A DNA stretch of 39,299 nt from CAZABG01 sp964460985 (GTDB lineage Bacteria > Chlamydiota > Chlamydiia > Chlamydiales > Parachlamydiaceae), in assembly GCA_964460985.1 (NCBI GenBank), contig CAYWQX010000020.1, positions 1 through 39,299 on the forward strand, written 5' to 3'. The first letter of the stretch is position 1; the number at the start of each line of letters is the position of its first letter. The notes under the pieces are model-generated. The model had not been told where the DNA came from. It did not search any database and worked only from the letters and a program-made list of their open reading frames with translations. Both the position numbers and the translations under genes were made by a program. This document shows positions 8,802 to 17,105 of this stretch, in pieces.

Positions 8802-9697
8802 ATCTCCTTATTTTTGTCATGACCCTTCTGATGCTGATGGCAACCATTACTTATTCAAGGCTTGAGCATTATTTGACCGCTCAAATACAGGCAAGCGAAT
8901 GGACTTTTCGCGTTCGTTCAGGCGCGCGCTCGCTTTATAACCAAGATCCTCTCTCTTGCCGAATTCAGCCTCCTAAAATAAATCCTGATCCATCCCTGTC
9001 AGGGCCCAAATTGCCAGCCCAGCAAAAGGCTCCCAAGGGAACAGGCAAGCTCGCCGAAAAGTATTTATTAAATCCTGGATATAGACAAAATAGAGATAAA
9101 GATTTTCAGAAAATACAGGATATCTTTAAACAGCTCGCAAAGAATCTCTACAAAGATCAACCATTTTTTAAAAATCTGGAAAAAGAGCGTCCCGCCTTTC
9201 TGGATGAGATGCTAAACGAGATTGTAGATATTACTACCAAAGCTCCCAAGCCGATTAAATCATTTAACGACTTAATGTACGAAAAGTGGAGCGATCCTAA
9301 TATCAAGCGTGCTTTTTCCCTTATGTTACAATCCACTGTAACCTACAAAAAACCTAGGCCGGAGACTCTTTTAAGAGGGGAGGCGATGGATGAGGCTGAA
9401 GTTGAAAAAGCATCTCCTGTAGGAAAGGTGAGCTTAAAAGACTATTTCCACGATCAAAATCAAGACAAAGTCAGGCTTTGGCTAGCTAAGCCTGAACTTC
9501 TTTCGACCTTCTACCAAAACCAGGAATTAGTCGATGCTCTTTTAAAAGAGAGAAAAGAGCTTTATAAAAAGGTGGTGAGCGATCTTATCGATCCTGAAGA
9601 GGCTAAAAAAGAGATGGAAGAGCACTATGGACAAGGAAGATCGCCTTATGAGTCCTTTATCGATTTTACTGTTACTAAAACAAGACCCCCCCAATGA
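8798..9697 (+). CDS. Operon protein with hydrophobic N-terminus, possible GspK-like tip protein
   Basis: 299 residues. It begins with one hydrophobic helix (MNLLIFVMTLLMLMATITYS) and continues as a hydrophilic, mostly helical, lysine-rich exported part with a proline-rich linker near 60-85. There is no prepilin basic leader and no Glu5, so it is not a canonical pseudopilin. Position after G-H-I-J is where gspK lies in other systems, and GspK is the large tip subunit of about 300 residues, so a GspK role is an inference from order and size only. ATGA overlaps on both sides show strict coupling to the operon. Confidence 0.75.
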   Translation: MNLLIFVMTLLMLMATITYSRLEHYLTAQIQASEWTFRVRSGARSLYNQDPLSCRIQPPKINPDPSLSGPKLPAQQKAPKGTGKLAEKYLLNPGYRQNRDKDFQKIQDIFKQLAKNLYKDQPFFKNLEKERPAFLDEMLNEIVDITTKAPKPIKSFNDLMYEKWSDPNIKRAFSLMLQSTVTYKKPRPETLLRGEAMDEAEVEKASPVGKVSLKDYFHDQNQDKVRLWLAKPELLSTFYQNQELVDALLKERKELYKKVVSDLIDPEEAKKEMEEHYGQGRSPYESFIDFTVTKTRPPQ

Positions 9698-10608
9698 ACT
9701 GGAAAGAAAATCTTCAATCGCTCGTTAAAACACCTCTCAAAGAGCTTAAAAAAGGAAGAGAGGATTTAACTTACCGTTATCGCAATCATCTAGATAAGAG
9801 GATGCGTACAAGGGCGGAAAAAGAAAGCTACCTTTTAACCCGAATGCCTGCCACCTTTGAAGTCGCCTTAAAAGTTTTAAGCCAAGCCAATCCCCCTTTT
9901 TCATCAATGCTCGATCTAGGTGCAGGACCCGGGACTGCCGGCCTTGCCGCGTTAGAACTATGGGATATTCCTAGCTATTCTATCGAGCAAGATAAAGATC
10001 TTTTGGAGTGGAGTAAAATCCTCAATCCAAAGTCTCAAGGGGAAGTAGGAGATTTTACGAAAATCGACCTTCCTGAACATGATTTAGTCGTGCTCTCTTA
10101 TTCAATTGGCGAAATCAAAAATTATAGGGATGTCATTGAAAAAGCTTGGAGAGCCGCCAAAAAAACGCTCGTGATCATTGAGCCTGGCACGCCTAAAGCC
10201 TCCTTCAAGCTGATGGAAATGAGAAGCCGCCTTATCCAGCTTGGCGCCTCTCTATGGGCTCCCTGCCCTCATAATAATCCTTGCCCTCTTATTAAACCCG
10301 ACTGGTGCCATTTTTCTACTCGAGTGGCGAGAGACAAAACGCATAAACTTCTAAAAGAGGGAGAGCTTGGATATGAAGATGAGAAATACTCTTATCTCAT
10401 CTTTTCCAAAGAGAAGAGACAAGATTCCTACTCCCGAATCTTAAAAGAGCCCAAAGTTCACTCGGGACATTTTGAATGGGAGCTTTGTACTAAAGCGGGG
10501 CTTAAAAAAGAGACCATTACAAAATCGCATCCAGCCTTTCGTTCCTTAAAAAAGCTTGGAATCGGTGATTGCAAGTTCGATGAGCTTTCTTGCGGCTCTT
10601 CTGGATAG
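9694..10608 (+). CDS. Rsm22-like SAM-dependent methyltransferase
   Basis: 304 residues. The SAM-binding motif LDLGAGPGTAGLAAL at about 71-85 is followed by a cysteine-rich segment CPHNNPCPL...DWCHF near 188-209 that is typical of the Rsm22 family (mitochondrial small-subunit rRNA methyltransferase-like; the cysteines probably bind an iron-sulfur cluster or zinc). The likely role is modification or assembly of the small ribosomal subunit. It is coupled by ATGA to the end of the secretion operon although functionally unrelated. Its last 63 bases overlap the 3' end of the convergent kinase-like gene. Confidence 0.8.
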   Translation: MNWKENLQSLVKTPLKELKKGREDLTYRYRNHLDKRMRTRAEKESYLLTRMPATFEVALKVLSQANPPFSSMLDLGAGPGTAGLAALELWDIPSYSIEQDKDLLEWSKILNPKSQGEVGDFTKIDLPEHDLVVLSYSIGEIKNYRDVIEKAWRAAKKTLVIIEPGTPKASFKLMEMRSRLIQLGASLWAPCPHNNPCPLIKPDWCHFSTRVARDKTHKLLKEGELGYEDEKYSYLIFSKEKRQDSYSRILKEPKVHSGHFEWELCTKAGLKKETITKSHPAFRSLKKLGIGDCKFDELSCGSSG

Positions 10609-11802
10609 TCTTTTGTCAGGATCATATTCAAGAAGACCTACTACGGCGGCTTTAGCAAAATCTCTTTTAGTATCGATTCCTTGGCAAAATGTTTTTGCGA
10701 TCTCGACAGCTTTGTCGGCATTAGAAAACTGAAAGTTTGAAAATTCCGGCAACTCCTTATAGAGAAGCTCATAGAGTGTGACACCCAAAGCGTAATCATC
10801 AGTTTTGATTGAGTTTAGCGAGTCGGTGGGAAGGCCCAAAATTCGACGGTTTAAAATTTCGGGGGCCAGATACCCTTTGGTGCCTGAATTTTGAAAAAGA
10901 TCCTGACCAATTCTGTGACTTGTTTGAAAATCTAAAAGATATACTTTTCCTTTATATACTCTAATGTTTTCTAGTTTGATATCTCCATGGGTAAAACCAA
11001 GCGAAAAGAGATTTTCTAAAGCGGTAATAATTTGGCAGGCAATTTTTAATCGGTCCAAGTAGCTATATCCATGAAATGATTGCGATAAATCCTCTCCGAT
11101 ATAGGGGAGAATGATCCTATTTTTAACCTCGTCGTTGCAAGAATAAGTGATGAGCGCTCGAGGGGTTAAAAGACCTTCTTTAGGATTGTTTTTTATCGCT
11201 GAATAGACGTTGAACTCCCTTTGAAAAAACAGCATCTCTGCACTGTAAGGATGGGTTATACTTACGACGAGCTCTTTATCGGTTAAATTGGTGCCGAACA
11301 CAATTTTTTTGTGAGTGTTTTCATATAAGACACGTCTAGTAATAGCAAAAATCTGATTTCCATCGATTGCAACTCTATAATTACACCCCGTTAGCTTACG
11401 ATTATAGTAGCTCTCCCTTTTGCTAAAGGGGATTTGCTTTAAAAATTGGATAAGCTTCATTAAAGGCTCTTCGTAAAAAACGGGATCTCCAAAAATAGCT
11501 CTAAAGGAAGAGCAGATAGAATTGAAACGTAATAAGGTTTTAATCAGATGATCGTTGATCGCTGCATTAAGCTGTTCGGAGGGGACCGTAAGCAAGCTCA
11601 TATCTACATAGTATTTAAGATGAAGGTCGTTTTTGGAGGCAAAGTAACTTCTTTCAGAGAGAGTGACCAGGATGAAATCAGGGTGAAGCGGCGACTCTTC
11701 TAAAGGGATGCATCGGATCCAGGCGTTGTAAATCCGGCTAAATACTACGGGAGTTACCCAATGAAATCGCCCTACAGCTCGTGGTTCCCACAAAACATTC
11801 AT
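10546..11802 (-). CDS. Eukaryotic-type protein kinase fold, probable pseudokinase
   Basis: 418 residues: about 150 N-terminal residues of unknown type, then a kinase domain from about 155. The catalytic loop HGDIKLENI is intact (H272, D274, K276, N279), YLAPEIL supplies the APE motif, and DDYALGVTLYELL matches subdomain IX. Key departures: the beta-3 lysine position reads VSIT (T183), and DFG is DFQ (D291-Q293). The glycine-rich loop is also poor. ATP use is therefore doubtful, though D274 and D291 remain. It follows the moxR cluster by 70 bases on the same strand. No membrane segment is seen, so it could be cytoplasmic or secreted. Secretion to the host is an inference. Confidence 0.8.
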   Translation of the reverse strand: MNVLWEPRAVGRFHWVTPVVFSRIYNAWIRCIPLEESPLHPDFILVTLSERSYFASKNDLHLKYYVDMSLLTVPSEQLNAAINDHLIKTLLRFNSICSSFRAIFGDPVFYEEPLMKLIQFLKQIPFSKRESYYNRKLTGCNYRVAIDGNQIFAITRRVLYENTHKKIVFGTNLTDKELVVSITHPYSAEMLFFQREFNVYSAIKNNPKEGLLTPRALITYSCNDEVKNRIILPYIGEDLSQSFHGYSYLDRLKIACQIITALENLFSLGFTHGDIKLENIRVYKGKVYLLDFQTSHRIGQDLFQNSGTKGYLAPEILNRRILGLPTDSLNSIKTDDYALGVTLYELLYKELPEFSNFQFSNADKAVEIAKTFCQGIDTKRDFAKAAVVGLLEYDPDKRLSRRAARKLIELAITDSKLF

Positions 11803-11872
11803 TACAATCTATAACCTCTTAAAAAGCGATTTAGTATGAATCAGGTATTATTTGAAACAAAAAATATAACTA

Positions 11873-12691
11873 CTAATCAGAGAGTGACATAGGACTTGAA
11901 ATAAGTTGTTGTGCGGATTGAACTAGCGCATTGACTTCTTTAGGTGTGGGAACTTTTTGGGCAAATTTGACTTTATCGGCTTCAGTAAGAAAATATTTTA
12001 AGCTCGCTTCATTTAAGCCTTTAAGAGAAGGCATCGTATGAAAAAACTCTTCGGTTGTAAGGTGCGAAACAGGTAATCGATATTTTTTTTCAATATACTC
12101 TCTCACCAGATCGGTGAGATCCTCATAGAGGTCTTTAGCGGAGGTATATTTTTTCACTTGGAGTTCTTTTAACTCTTCCCAGGCCTCTTCTTCAGGAGGA
12201 AGTTCTTTTTTGGTCTTAAGCCTTAAAAAATGAATCCCTGCAGGAAGAAGAGTTCCTATCGCTAATAGAGCCATTAAAGGCACCCAGGGAAATGTTTTGA
12301 GCTTGATGATTTGTACGTTTCTATGGGGCTCATTAGCTTGAAGAAGATTGAAGTAAGTTTCATTGGTTTGTGTAAGCTCAAAAGGGATGACGGGGTCAAG
12401 CGAGAGCAGTTTAGGGGGGCTTAGCAACATTTCACCCTGTTCAATGACCTCTAGGGTTGCCTTTTCCCCCGCAAGAGCAACAATGGTTGAACCGGTACGA
12501 ATGGGTTCGATGACAAAATGTAAAGAGCCCTCTTTTTCAACGGCATCCAGAAAAAGGATATACGGATTTCCTTTGAGCTCTTCGATCCCCTTTTCCAAGG
12601 AGATTTTATCCTTTCCAATCGTTATTTCAAAAGGGGTGTTCAAGGTTCCCGACTCGGGAATAACGGTTAAAGCAAGTAAGAGGGGAATCAT
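11873..12691 (-). CDS. BatD/DUF4381-like membrane protein of the moxR cluster
   Basis: 272 residues. A short N-terminal hydrophobic stretch (MIPLLLALTVIP) probably exports about 125 residues of beta-rich sequence. A membrane helix follows near 138-157 (WVPLMALLAIGTLLPAGIHF), and then a charged cytoplasmic helical domain of about 110 residues with EEAWEELKEL and YIEKKYRLP, as seen in DUF4381/BatD C-termini. It shares a four-base overlap with the DUF58 gene and completes a MoxR-DUF58-membrane protein unit. The unit is usually linked to envelope stress or protein-complex assembly. The exact function is unknown. Confidence 0.75.
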   Translation of the reverse strand: MIPLLLALTVIPESGTLNTPFEITIGKDKISLEKGIEELKGNPYILFLDAVEKEGSLHFVIEPIRTGSTIVALAGEKATLEVIEQGEMLLSPPKLLSLDPVIPFELTQTNETYFNLLQANEPHRNVQIIKLKTFPWVPLMALLAIGTLLPAGIHFLRLKTKKELPPEEEAWEELKELQVKKYTSAKDLYEDLTDLVREYIEKKYRLPVSHLTTEEFFHTMPSLKGLNEASLKYFLTEADKVKFAQKVPTPKEVNALVQSAQQLISSPMSLSD

Positions 12692-13551
12692 TTTCTCCCC
12701 TTTTTAAAAAATAACTCTAAAGGATGATCAAAAGGCTCATTCGTCTTTAAGTCGATATGGCCCACTCCCGATTTATAAATCTCTTCTTTGAAAAACTGAT
12801 CTTTTTTAAGTTTTTCTTGGCGAAAGAAATCAAGCGTCTCTTTGGATGAAGTATCAACGAACCTTTTTTCCCCCGTTTCAAGATCGGTGAACTCGATTAA
12901 AGAAAAGGGCTTCAAGTTCTCTTCTAAAGGATCGATCATCCGAATGGCCACAAAGTCATGTTCTGTCTCGGATACTCTTAATTCTTTTGCAAAAGGGGGG
13001 GAGATAAAATCGGAGATCAAAAAACAGACAGCCGGCTTGGGTTGCACTTTCCCTAAATAGCGAAGCGCTTTTTTGATATCGGTTCCTTTTCCGGCAGTGG
13101 GCTGTATCATCAGTTCGCGGATCAGCCTTAAGACGTGACGGCTTCCTTTTTGGGGAGGGACATATTTTTCAATTTGATCCGAAAAAAGGATAAGACCGAT
13201 TTTATCATTATTTTTGATGGCCGAAAAAGCCAAAAGAGCGCCGAGCTCGGCCATCGCTTGCCTCTTCGTTTTCGTCGATCCAAAAAAGGTCGATTTTGAA
13301 ATATCGACTAACAAAATCACCGTAAGCTCACGCTCCTCTCGAAAAGTCTTTACAAAGGGGGAGTTCATTCTTGCGGTGACGTTCCAGTCAATCGTTCTGA
13401 CCTCATCTCCATAGGAGTACTCTCTTACCTCTTCAAACTCCATCCCTTGTCCTTTAAAACGGCTGCGGTAAGCTCCGGCAAGAAGTTCAGTGACAAGCTT
13501 ATCCATTTTGAAATGGATGCGGCGAACTTCTTTAAAAAGTTCGGGAGTCAT
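12688..13551 (-). CDS. DUF58 protein (von Willebrand A-like) partner of MoxR
   Basis: 287 residues. The DUF58 core is clear: EYSYGDEVRTIDWNVTARM near residue 45-63, then FREERELTVILLVDISKS, where DISKS replaces the usual D.S.S metal site of VWA folds with one serine kept. There are no membrane segments in the part seen, unlike many DUF58 proteins that start with two. It begins one base after moxR ends and overlaps the next gene by four bases, so the three are one operon. It probably serves as the client adaptor of the MoxR ATPase. Confidence 0.88.
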   Translation of the reverse strand: MTPELFKEVRRIHFKMDKLVTELLAGAYRSRFKGQGMEFEEVREYSYGDEVRTIDWNVTARMNSPFVKTFREERELTVILLVDISKSTFFGSTKTKRQAMAELGALLAFSAIKNNDKIGLILFSDQIEKYVPPQKGSRHVLRLIRELMIQPTAGKGTDIKKALRYLGKVQPKPAVCFLISDFISPPFAKELRVSETEHDFVAIRMIDPLEENLKPFSLIEFTDLETGEKRFVDTSSKETLDFFRQEKLKKDQFFKEEIYKSGVGHIDLKTNEPFDHPLELFFKKGRK

Positions 13552-13552
13552 A

Positions 13553-14533
13553 CTAAGGTACTTTTACTTTTTCAATAATCTTCAAGATCAGCTGATCGGG
13601 AGAAATCTCTTCGGCTTCGGCTTCATAGGTTCTTTTAATCCGATGGCGTAGAATGTCTGCAGCTAGTTGTTTCACATCGTTTGGAGTTACAAAAGCTCGT
13701 CCTTCCAAGAAGGCTAAAGCTTTAGAAGCCTGGATGAGTGCAATCGACGCTCGAGGGCTTGCTCCATAGAAAATTAAAGGTTTTAGATCAGAAGGAGGGT
13801 TTCTGGTGATTTCGATAATGGAAAGAATATAATCGACCACTTTAGGATCAATATAGATTTGATCGACCAGTTTACGGGCGTTTAAAATCTCTTCGGTCGA
13901 GAGGGTTTGGGAGACTGTCGGCTTCTTTTGTAAGGAGGACATCCGCTCGATTATTTTTTTCTCTTCTTCTTTCGTCGGATAGTCGATTTTCACTTTCATC
14001 ATAAAGCGGTCTGTTTGCGCTTCCGGAAGGGGGTAGGTTCCCTCTTGTTCAATCGGGTTTTGAGTGGCTAGCACCAAGTAAGGAGACGGCGCTTTAAAGG
14101 TCTCTCCGCTAATGGTCACTTGTCTTTCTTGCATAACTTCTAAAAGGGCCGACTGAACTTTAGCCGGAGCCCGGTTGATCTCGTCCGCGAGCAAGATCTG
14201 AGTAAAGATGGGCCCCTTATTGACCGAAAAGGTTCCCTCTTTAGGATTGTAGATGGAAGTTCCGATGAGATCGGCAGGAAGCAGATCGGGGGTAAATTGA
14301 ATCCGTTTAAATTGGGCATTGATAGTTTTAGCTAACGTGTTAACAGCCAGTGTTTTAGCTAATCCAGGCAGCCCTTCGAGAAGAAGGTGTCCATCCGCTA
14401 AAAGAGCGATTAGAAGCCGGTTCAATAGCTCTTTTTGTCCGACGATGACTTTCGCCATCTCCTCTTCGGTTTTTTTGAAAGCCTTGAGCGACTCTTCGAT
14501 CAAAGGCTTGAGAGTCTCTACTTGTGTTGTCAT
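13553..14533 (-). CDS. MoxR-type AAA+ ATPase
   Basis: 326 residues, normal for MoxR. Walker A is EGLPGLAKTLAV near 54-64, Walker B is LLADEINRAP, sensor 1 lies in LVLATQNPIEQEGTYPLPEAQTDRFMM, and the lid domain contains GASPRASIALIQASKA. It is a chaperone-like ATPase that works with VWA/DUF58 proteins. It is the first gene of the minus-strand cluster. A strong promoter ends just upstream and predicts a leader of about two bases, with no Shine-Dalgarno, so the mRNA may be leaderless. Confidence 0.93.
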   Translation of the reverse strand: MTTQVETLKPLIEESLKAFKKTEEEMAKVIVGQKELLNRLLIALLADGHLLLEGLPGLAKTLAVNTLAKTINAQFKRIQFTPDLLPADLIGTSIYNPKEGTFSVNKGPIFTQILLADEINRAPAKVQSALLEVMQERQVTISGETFKAPSPYLVLATQNPIEQEGTYPLPEAQTDRFMMKVKIDYPTKEEEKKIIERMSSLQKKPTVSQTLSTEEILNARKLVDQIYIDPKVVDYILSIIEITRNPPSDLKPLIFYGASPRASIALIQASKALAFLEGRAFVTPNDVKQLAADILRHRIKRTYEAEAEEISPDQLILKIIEKVKVP

Positions 14534-14541
14534 ATATCGGC

Positions 14542-14571
14542 ACTATAGGACAAACCGAGGCTCTATGACAA
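14542..14571 (-). promoter_or_regulatory. Promoter of the moxR cluster
   Basis: Reading leftwards, TTGTCA (complement of 14566-14571) and TATAGT (complement of 14542-14547) are separated by 18 bases. The predicted start of transcription is near 14535, two bases before the moxR ATG at 14533. Confidence 0.5.
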
Positions 14572-14610
14572 ATATCTTTCATCATAAGAGCACTTTTTTG
14601 ATAAAAATTT

Positions 14611-15381
14611 TCAAGCTTTTATCTTGGCAAGACGTCCGATCTCACGCATAATTTCTAAGCGAAATGATTCAGAGGCGATCATTTTTTTGCCCTCTTCCGA
14701 AGCTTCATCCCAAAAAACTGGGTCTGAGATATGAAGGTCTTTAAACGAAAGCTCAGGGTGCGAGCCCGATAAGACAACTTTTCCGAAACCGTAGTCGCTC
14801 GCGACAATCGCCGATCTTGAAGGGGAATAGAAGGCAATTTCAGAGGCGCCATATAGATCAATGCTTTTATTCCAGTATAAAAAGCCCTTTTGACCTTTAA
14901 AAGTGATCTCAACTGTTTTTCCCGGGTAATTGCTTCCTTTATAAGAGGGATTTAGAGCAAAATTAGGTCCTGAAGAAGCAGCATTGATAATGCCTAAAAG
15001 AAATTTTCCTTGGCTAAGAGGCTTCATCTCGCCAAACATCGATTCTACAGATACTCTATAGCTGATAGATTCATTCCTCACTTTATCAACATAGCTGAAA
15101 GTATGGCAGGCAAGCGCCGCTCCTGCGCAAATTCCAACATAGTTCATCCCGTCTTTTACAAGCGCTTTAATATGTTCATGCCGGTTTGAGAAGGCTGCGA
15201 TATGGTCAAAAAGGCTTCCGCCCGGTACCACAAAAACAGAATTGGAAGGTTTCATCCGATCAAAGTAGGAAGAATCAGGGATACTAACAATATTCTCCGG
15301 TTTGACAGAAAGATCTCTTACAAGAGCGCTGTTGGTATTTATAGTGCAGTCACGATGATAAAAGGAATAAATAGTCGTCAT
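14611..15381 (-). CDS. Class I glutamine amidotransferase-like protein (BPL_N family)
   Basis: 256 residues resembling the N-terminal domain of eukaryotic biotin-protein ligases (BPL_N), a class I amidotransferase fold. VVPGG near 51-55 supplies the oxyanion turn, YVGICAGAAL holds the nucleophile C85, and SGSHPELS holds H208 and E210 in the HPE arrangement, so the Cys-His-Glu triad is complete. The substrate is unknown; there is no biotin ligase domain. It overlaps the histidine kinase gene by four bases as the last gene of a five-gene overlapping operon. No signal peptide is seen. Confidence 0.8.
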   Translation of the reverse strand: MTTIYSFYHRDCTINTNSALVRDLSVKPENIVSIPDSSYFDRMKPSNSVFVVPGGSLFDHIAAFSNRHEHIKALVKDGMNYVGICAGAALACHTFSYVDKVRNESISYRVSVESMFGEMKPLSQGKFLLGIINAASSGPNFALNPSYKGSNYPGKTVEITFKGQKGFLYWNKSIDLYGASEIAFYSPSRSAIVASDYGFGKVVLSGSHPELSFKDLHISDPVFWDEASEEGKKMIASESFRLEIMREIGRLAKIKA

Positions 15382-17105
15382 AGTTTGATTGTTTTGGGTA
15401 ATAAAATAGTAAATGTTGTGCCAACACCTAATTTTGATTCTACTGAAATAGTTCCAAAATGTTTGTCGATAATGTTTTGGACAATCGAGAGCCCTAGTCC
15501 CGAGCCGCCAAGTTTTCGCGAGTGAGCTTTGTCTACCCGGTAAAATCTTTCAAAAATCCTGTCTAGATCCTCTTCAGGGATGCCAATCCCTTTGTCGGAA
15601 ATCTTAATTTCAATGGTTTGATCAAGTATTTTGGCTGTAATATCAATCTCCGCCGGAGGATTGGAGTATTTAGCTGCGTTATTGATGAGGTTAAAAAGAG
15701 CCATCTCTATCAATTCAGGATCGGCAGTCATCACAAGCTCTTCTGGAGTATTTAAACGAATGCTCGCCTCTTTAAAGACGCTTAAAACGGTCTCTTTGCA
15801 TTTTGCAAGTATTTCATTAAGATCAACTTTCTGAATCCTGGATAGAGGAAGATTTTCTATGTCGGCAATCGCTAAAAGATCGGTGACTAAGTTGTTCATC
15901 CTTTCGACATTTTTCACGATTTTGGAGGTGATGTCTTTTTTCATATCGGGAGAAAGATCGGGATAGTCATGCAAGGTCTCTGCAAAGCCGCGGATGATGG
16001 TGATCGGCGTTTTAAGTTCATGAGAGGCGTTTGCGATAAAATCTTTTCGCATTTCAAGCACTTTGAACTCTTGGGTCTTATCAAGAATGACGATGAGGGC
16101 GCCTGTGCGGTCTTTTTTGGGAGCCGCTACCAGATTAAGGAAGCTTAATCCCCCCTCTTTCATCTCCAGGCTGTCATATTGGATTTGCCCTTTTTCTTGG
16201 CATTTTCGGGCAATCTCAAGGCATTTAGGAGGAAGGGGGTCTCCTGGTCTAATTTTGAGAAGCTTTTGAGCGCTTGAGTTCATAAAAGTGACTTCAAGAT
16301 CGGGCGTGACGGCGATAACACCTTCTGTAAGCGATTCTAAAAGGACCTGCTTTTCGTTACCGGCTTGCCTTAGGGAATCGAACTGAATCTGAATTTTATC
16401 GGTCATCATATTCAGTGTATTCGCTAATTGAACAAAATCATCTTTGATATTTTTGGTGCGCAGCTTGATTTTAGGCAGTTCAAACGACTTTCTTTCGGCG
16501 TAAGGCCTTACCGCATCGATGATTCTTTGAATCGGTTTGGTAAAATGATTGATGATAATCCAGCTCATTAAAGAAAAAAGTCCAAGAACCAGGGTTGCCA
16601 AAAAGAGAAAGCCAAGCTCAAAGTCTTTTTGAATTTCCTGGACATATCGAAAAGGAAAGGCGGTTCTGAGGATATAAGTTTCGCCATGAAAATCAAAGGT
16701 CATCGCAAGGTAGGCAAATTTTTGACCCAGCAAATCGGAATAATCTTCGTTATATCCAATCCCTGTCTTGATAGCCTCCAGCACTTCCGGGTGGTCCACA
16801 ACGTACTCCTGGCTAAACCTAGGACCCAAGACTCTTTTTGTGTGGGAGTCATAAAGGACTTTTCTGTCTTGTGTAATGACGCTCACTCTAAAAAAGATCA
16901 GCGGTTTTTGATCTTTTAAGGTTCTTACTAAAGCTTCATTGTTAGGCGCGTTTTGGATTTTTTCGATCAGCTCTTTTGACCTATTCTCCATAGCCGTTTT
17001 GACAATCTTCTGAACAAGCCATGTGGACAGCGGATAAAGAGCCAAAAGAAAAATCAGGAAAGAGAAAAAGTAGCTTAAGAAAATCTTCTGCCTAAAGGTT
17101 AGCAT
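15378..17105 (-). CDS. PhoR-like membrane sensor histidine kinase
   Basis: 575 residues. TM1 is at about 9-31, a periplasmic sensor of about 130 residues follows, TM2 is near 163-187, then HAMP, a PAS-like domain (about 255-340) and the HisKA helix with ASHELKTPITIIRGF (phosphoacceptor H362). The ATPase domain has NLINNAAKYS, DKGIGIPEEDL and GGSGLGLSIV. All motifs are intact. No response regulator is in the window, so its partner must lie elsewhere. The gene overlaps pepP by seven bases and the amidotransferase-like gene by four, an unusual place for a sensor kinase. Confidence 0.93.
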   Translation of the reverse strand: MLTFRQKIFLSYFFSFLIFLLALYPLSTWLVQKIVKTAMENRSKELIEKIQNAPNNEALVRTLKDQKPLIFFRVSVITQDRKVLYDSHTKRVLGPRFSQEYVVDHPEVLEAIKTGIGYNEDYSDLLGQKFAYLAMTFDFHGETYILRTAFPFRYVQEIQKDFELGFLFLATLVLGLFSLMSWIIINHFTKPIQRIIDAVRPYAERKSFELPKIKLRTKNIKDDFVQLANTLNMMTDKIQIQFDSLRQAGNEKQVLLESLTEGVIAVTPDLEVTFMNSSAQKLLKIRPGDPLPPKCLEIARKCQEKGQIQYDSLEMKEGGLSFLNLVAAPKKDRTGALIVILDKTQEFKVLEMRKDFIANASHELKTPITIIRGFAETLHDYPDLSPDMKKDITSKIVKNVERMNNLVTDLLAIADIENLPLSRIQKVDLNEILAKCKETVLSVFKEASIRLNTPEELVMTADPELIEMALFNLINNAAKYSNPPAEIDITAKILDQTIEIKISDKGIGIPEEDLDRIFERFYRVDKAHSRKLGGSGLGLSIVQNIIDKHFGTISVESKLGVGTTFTILLPKTIKL

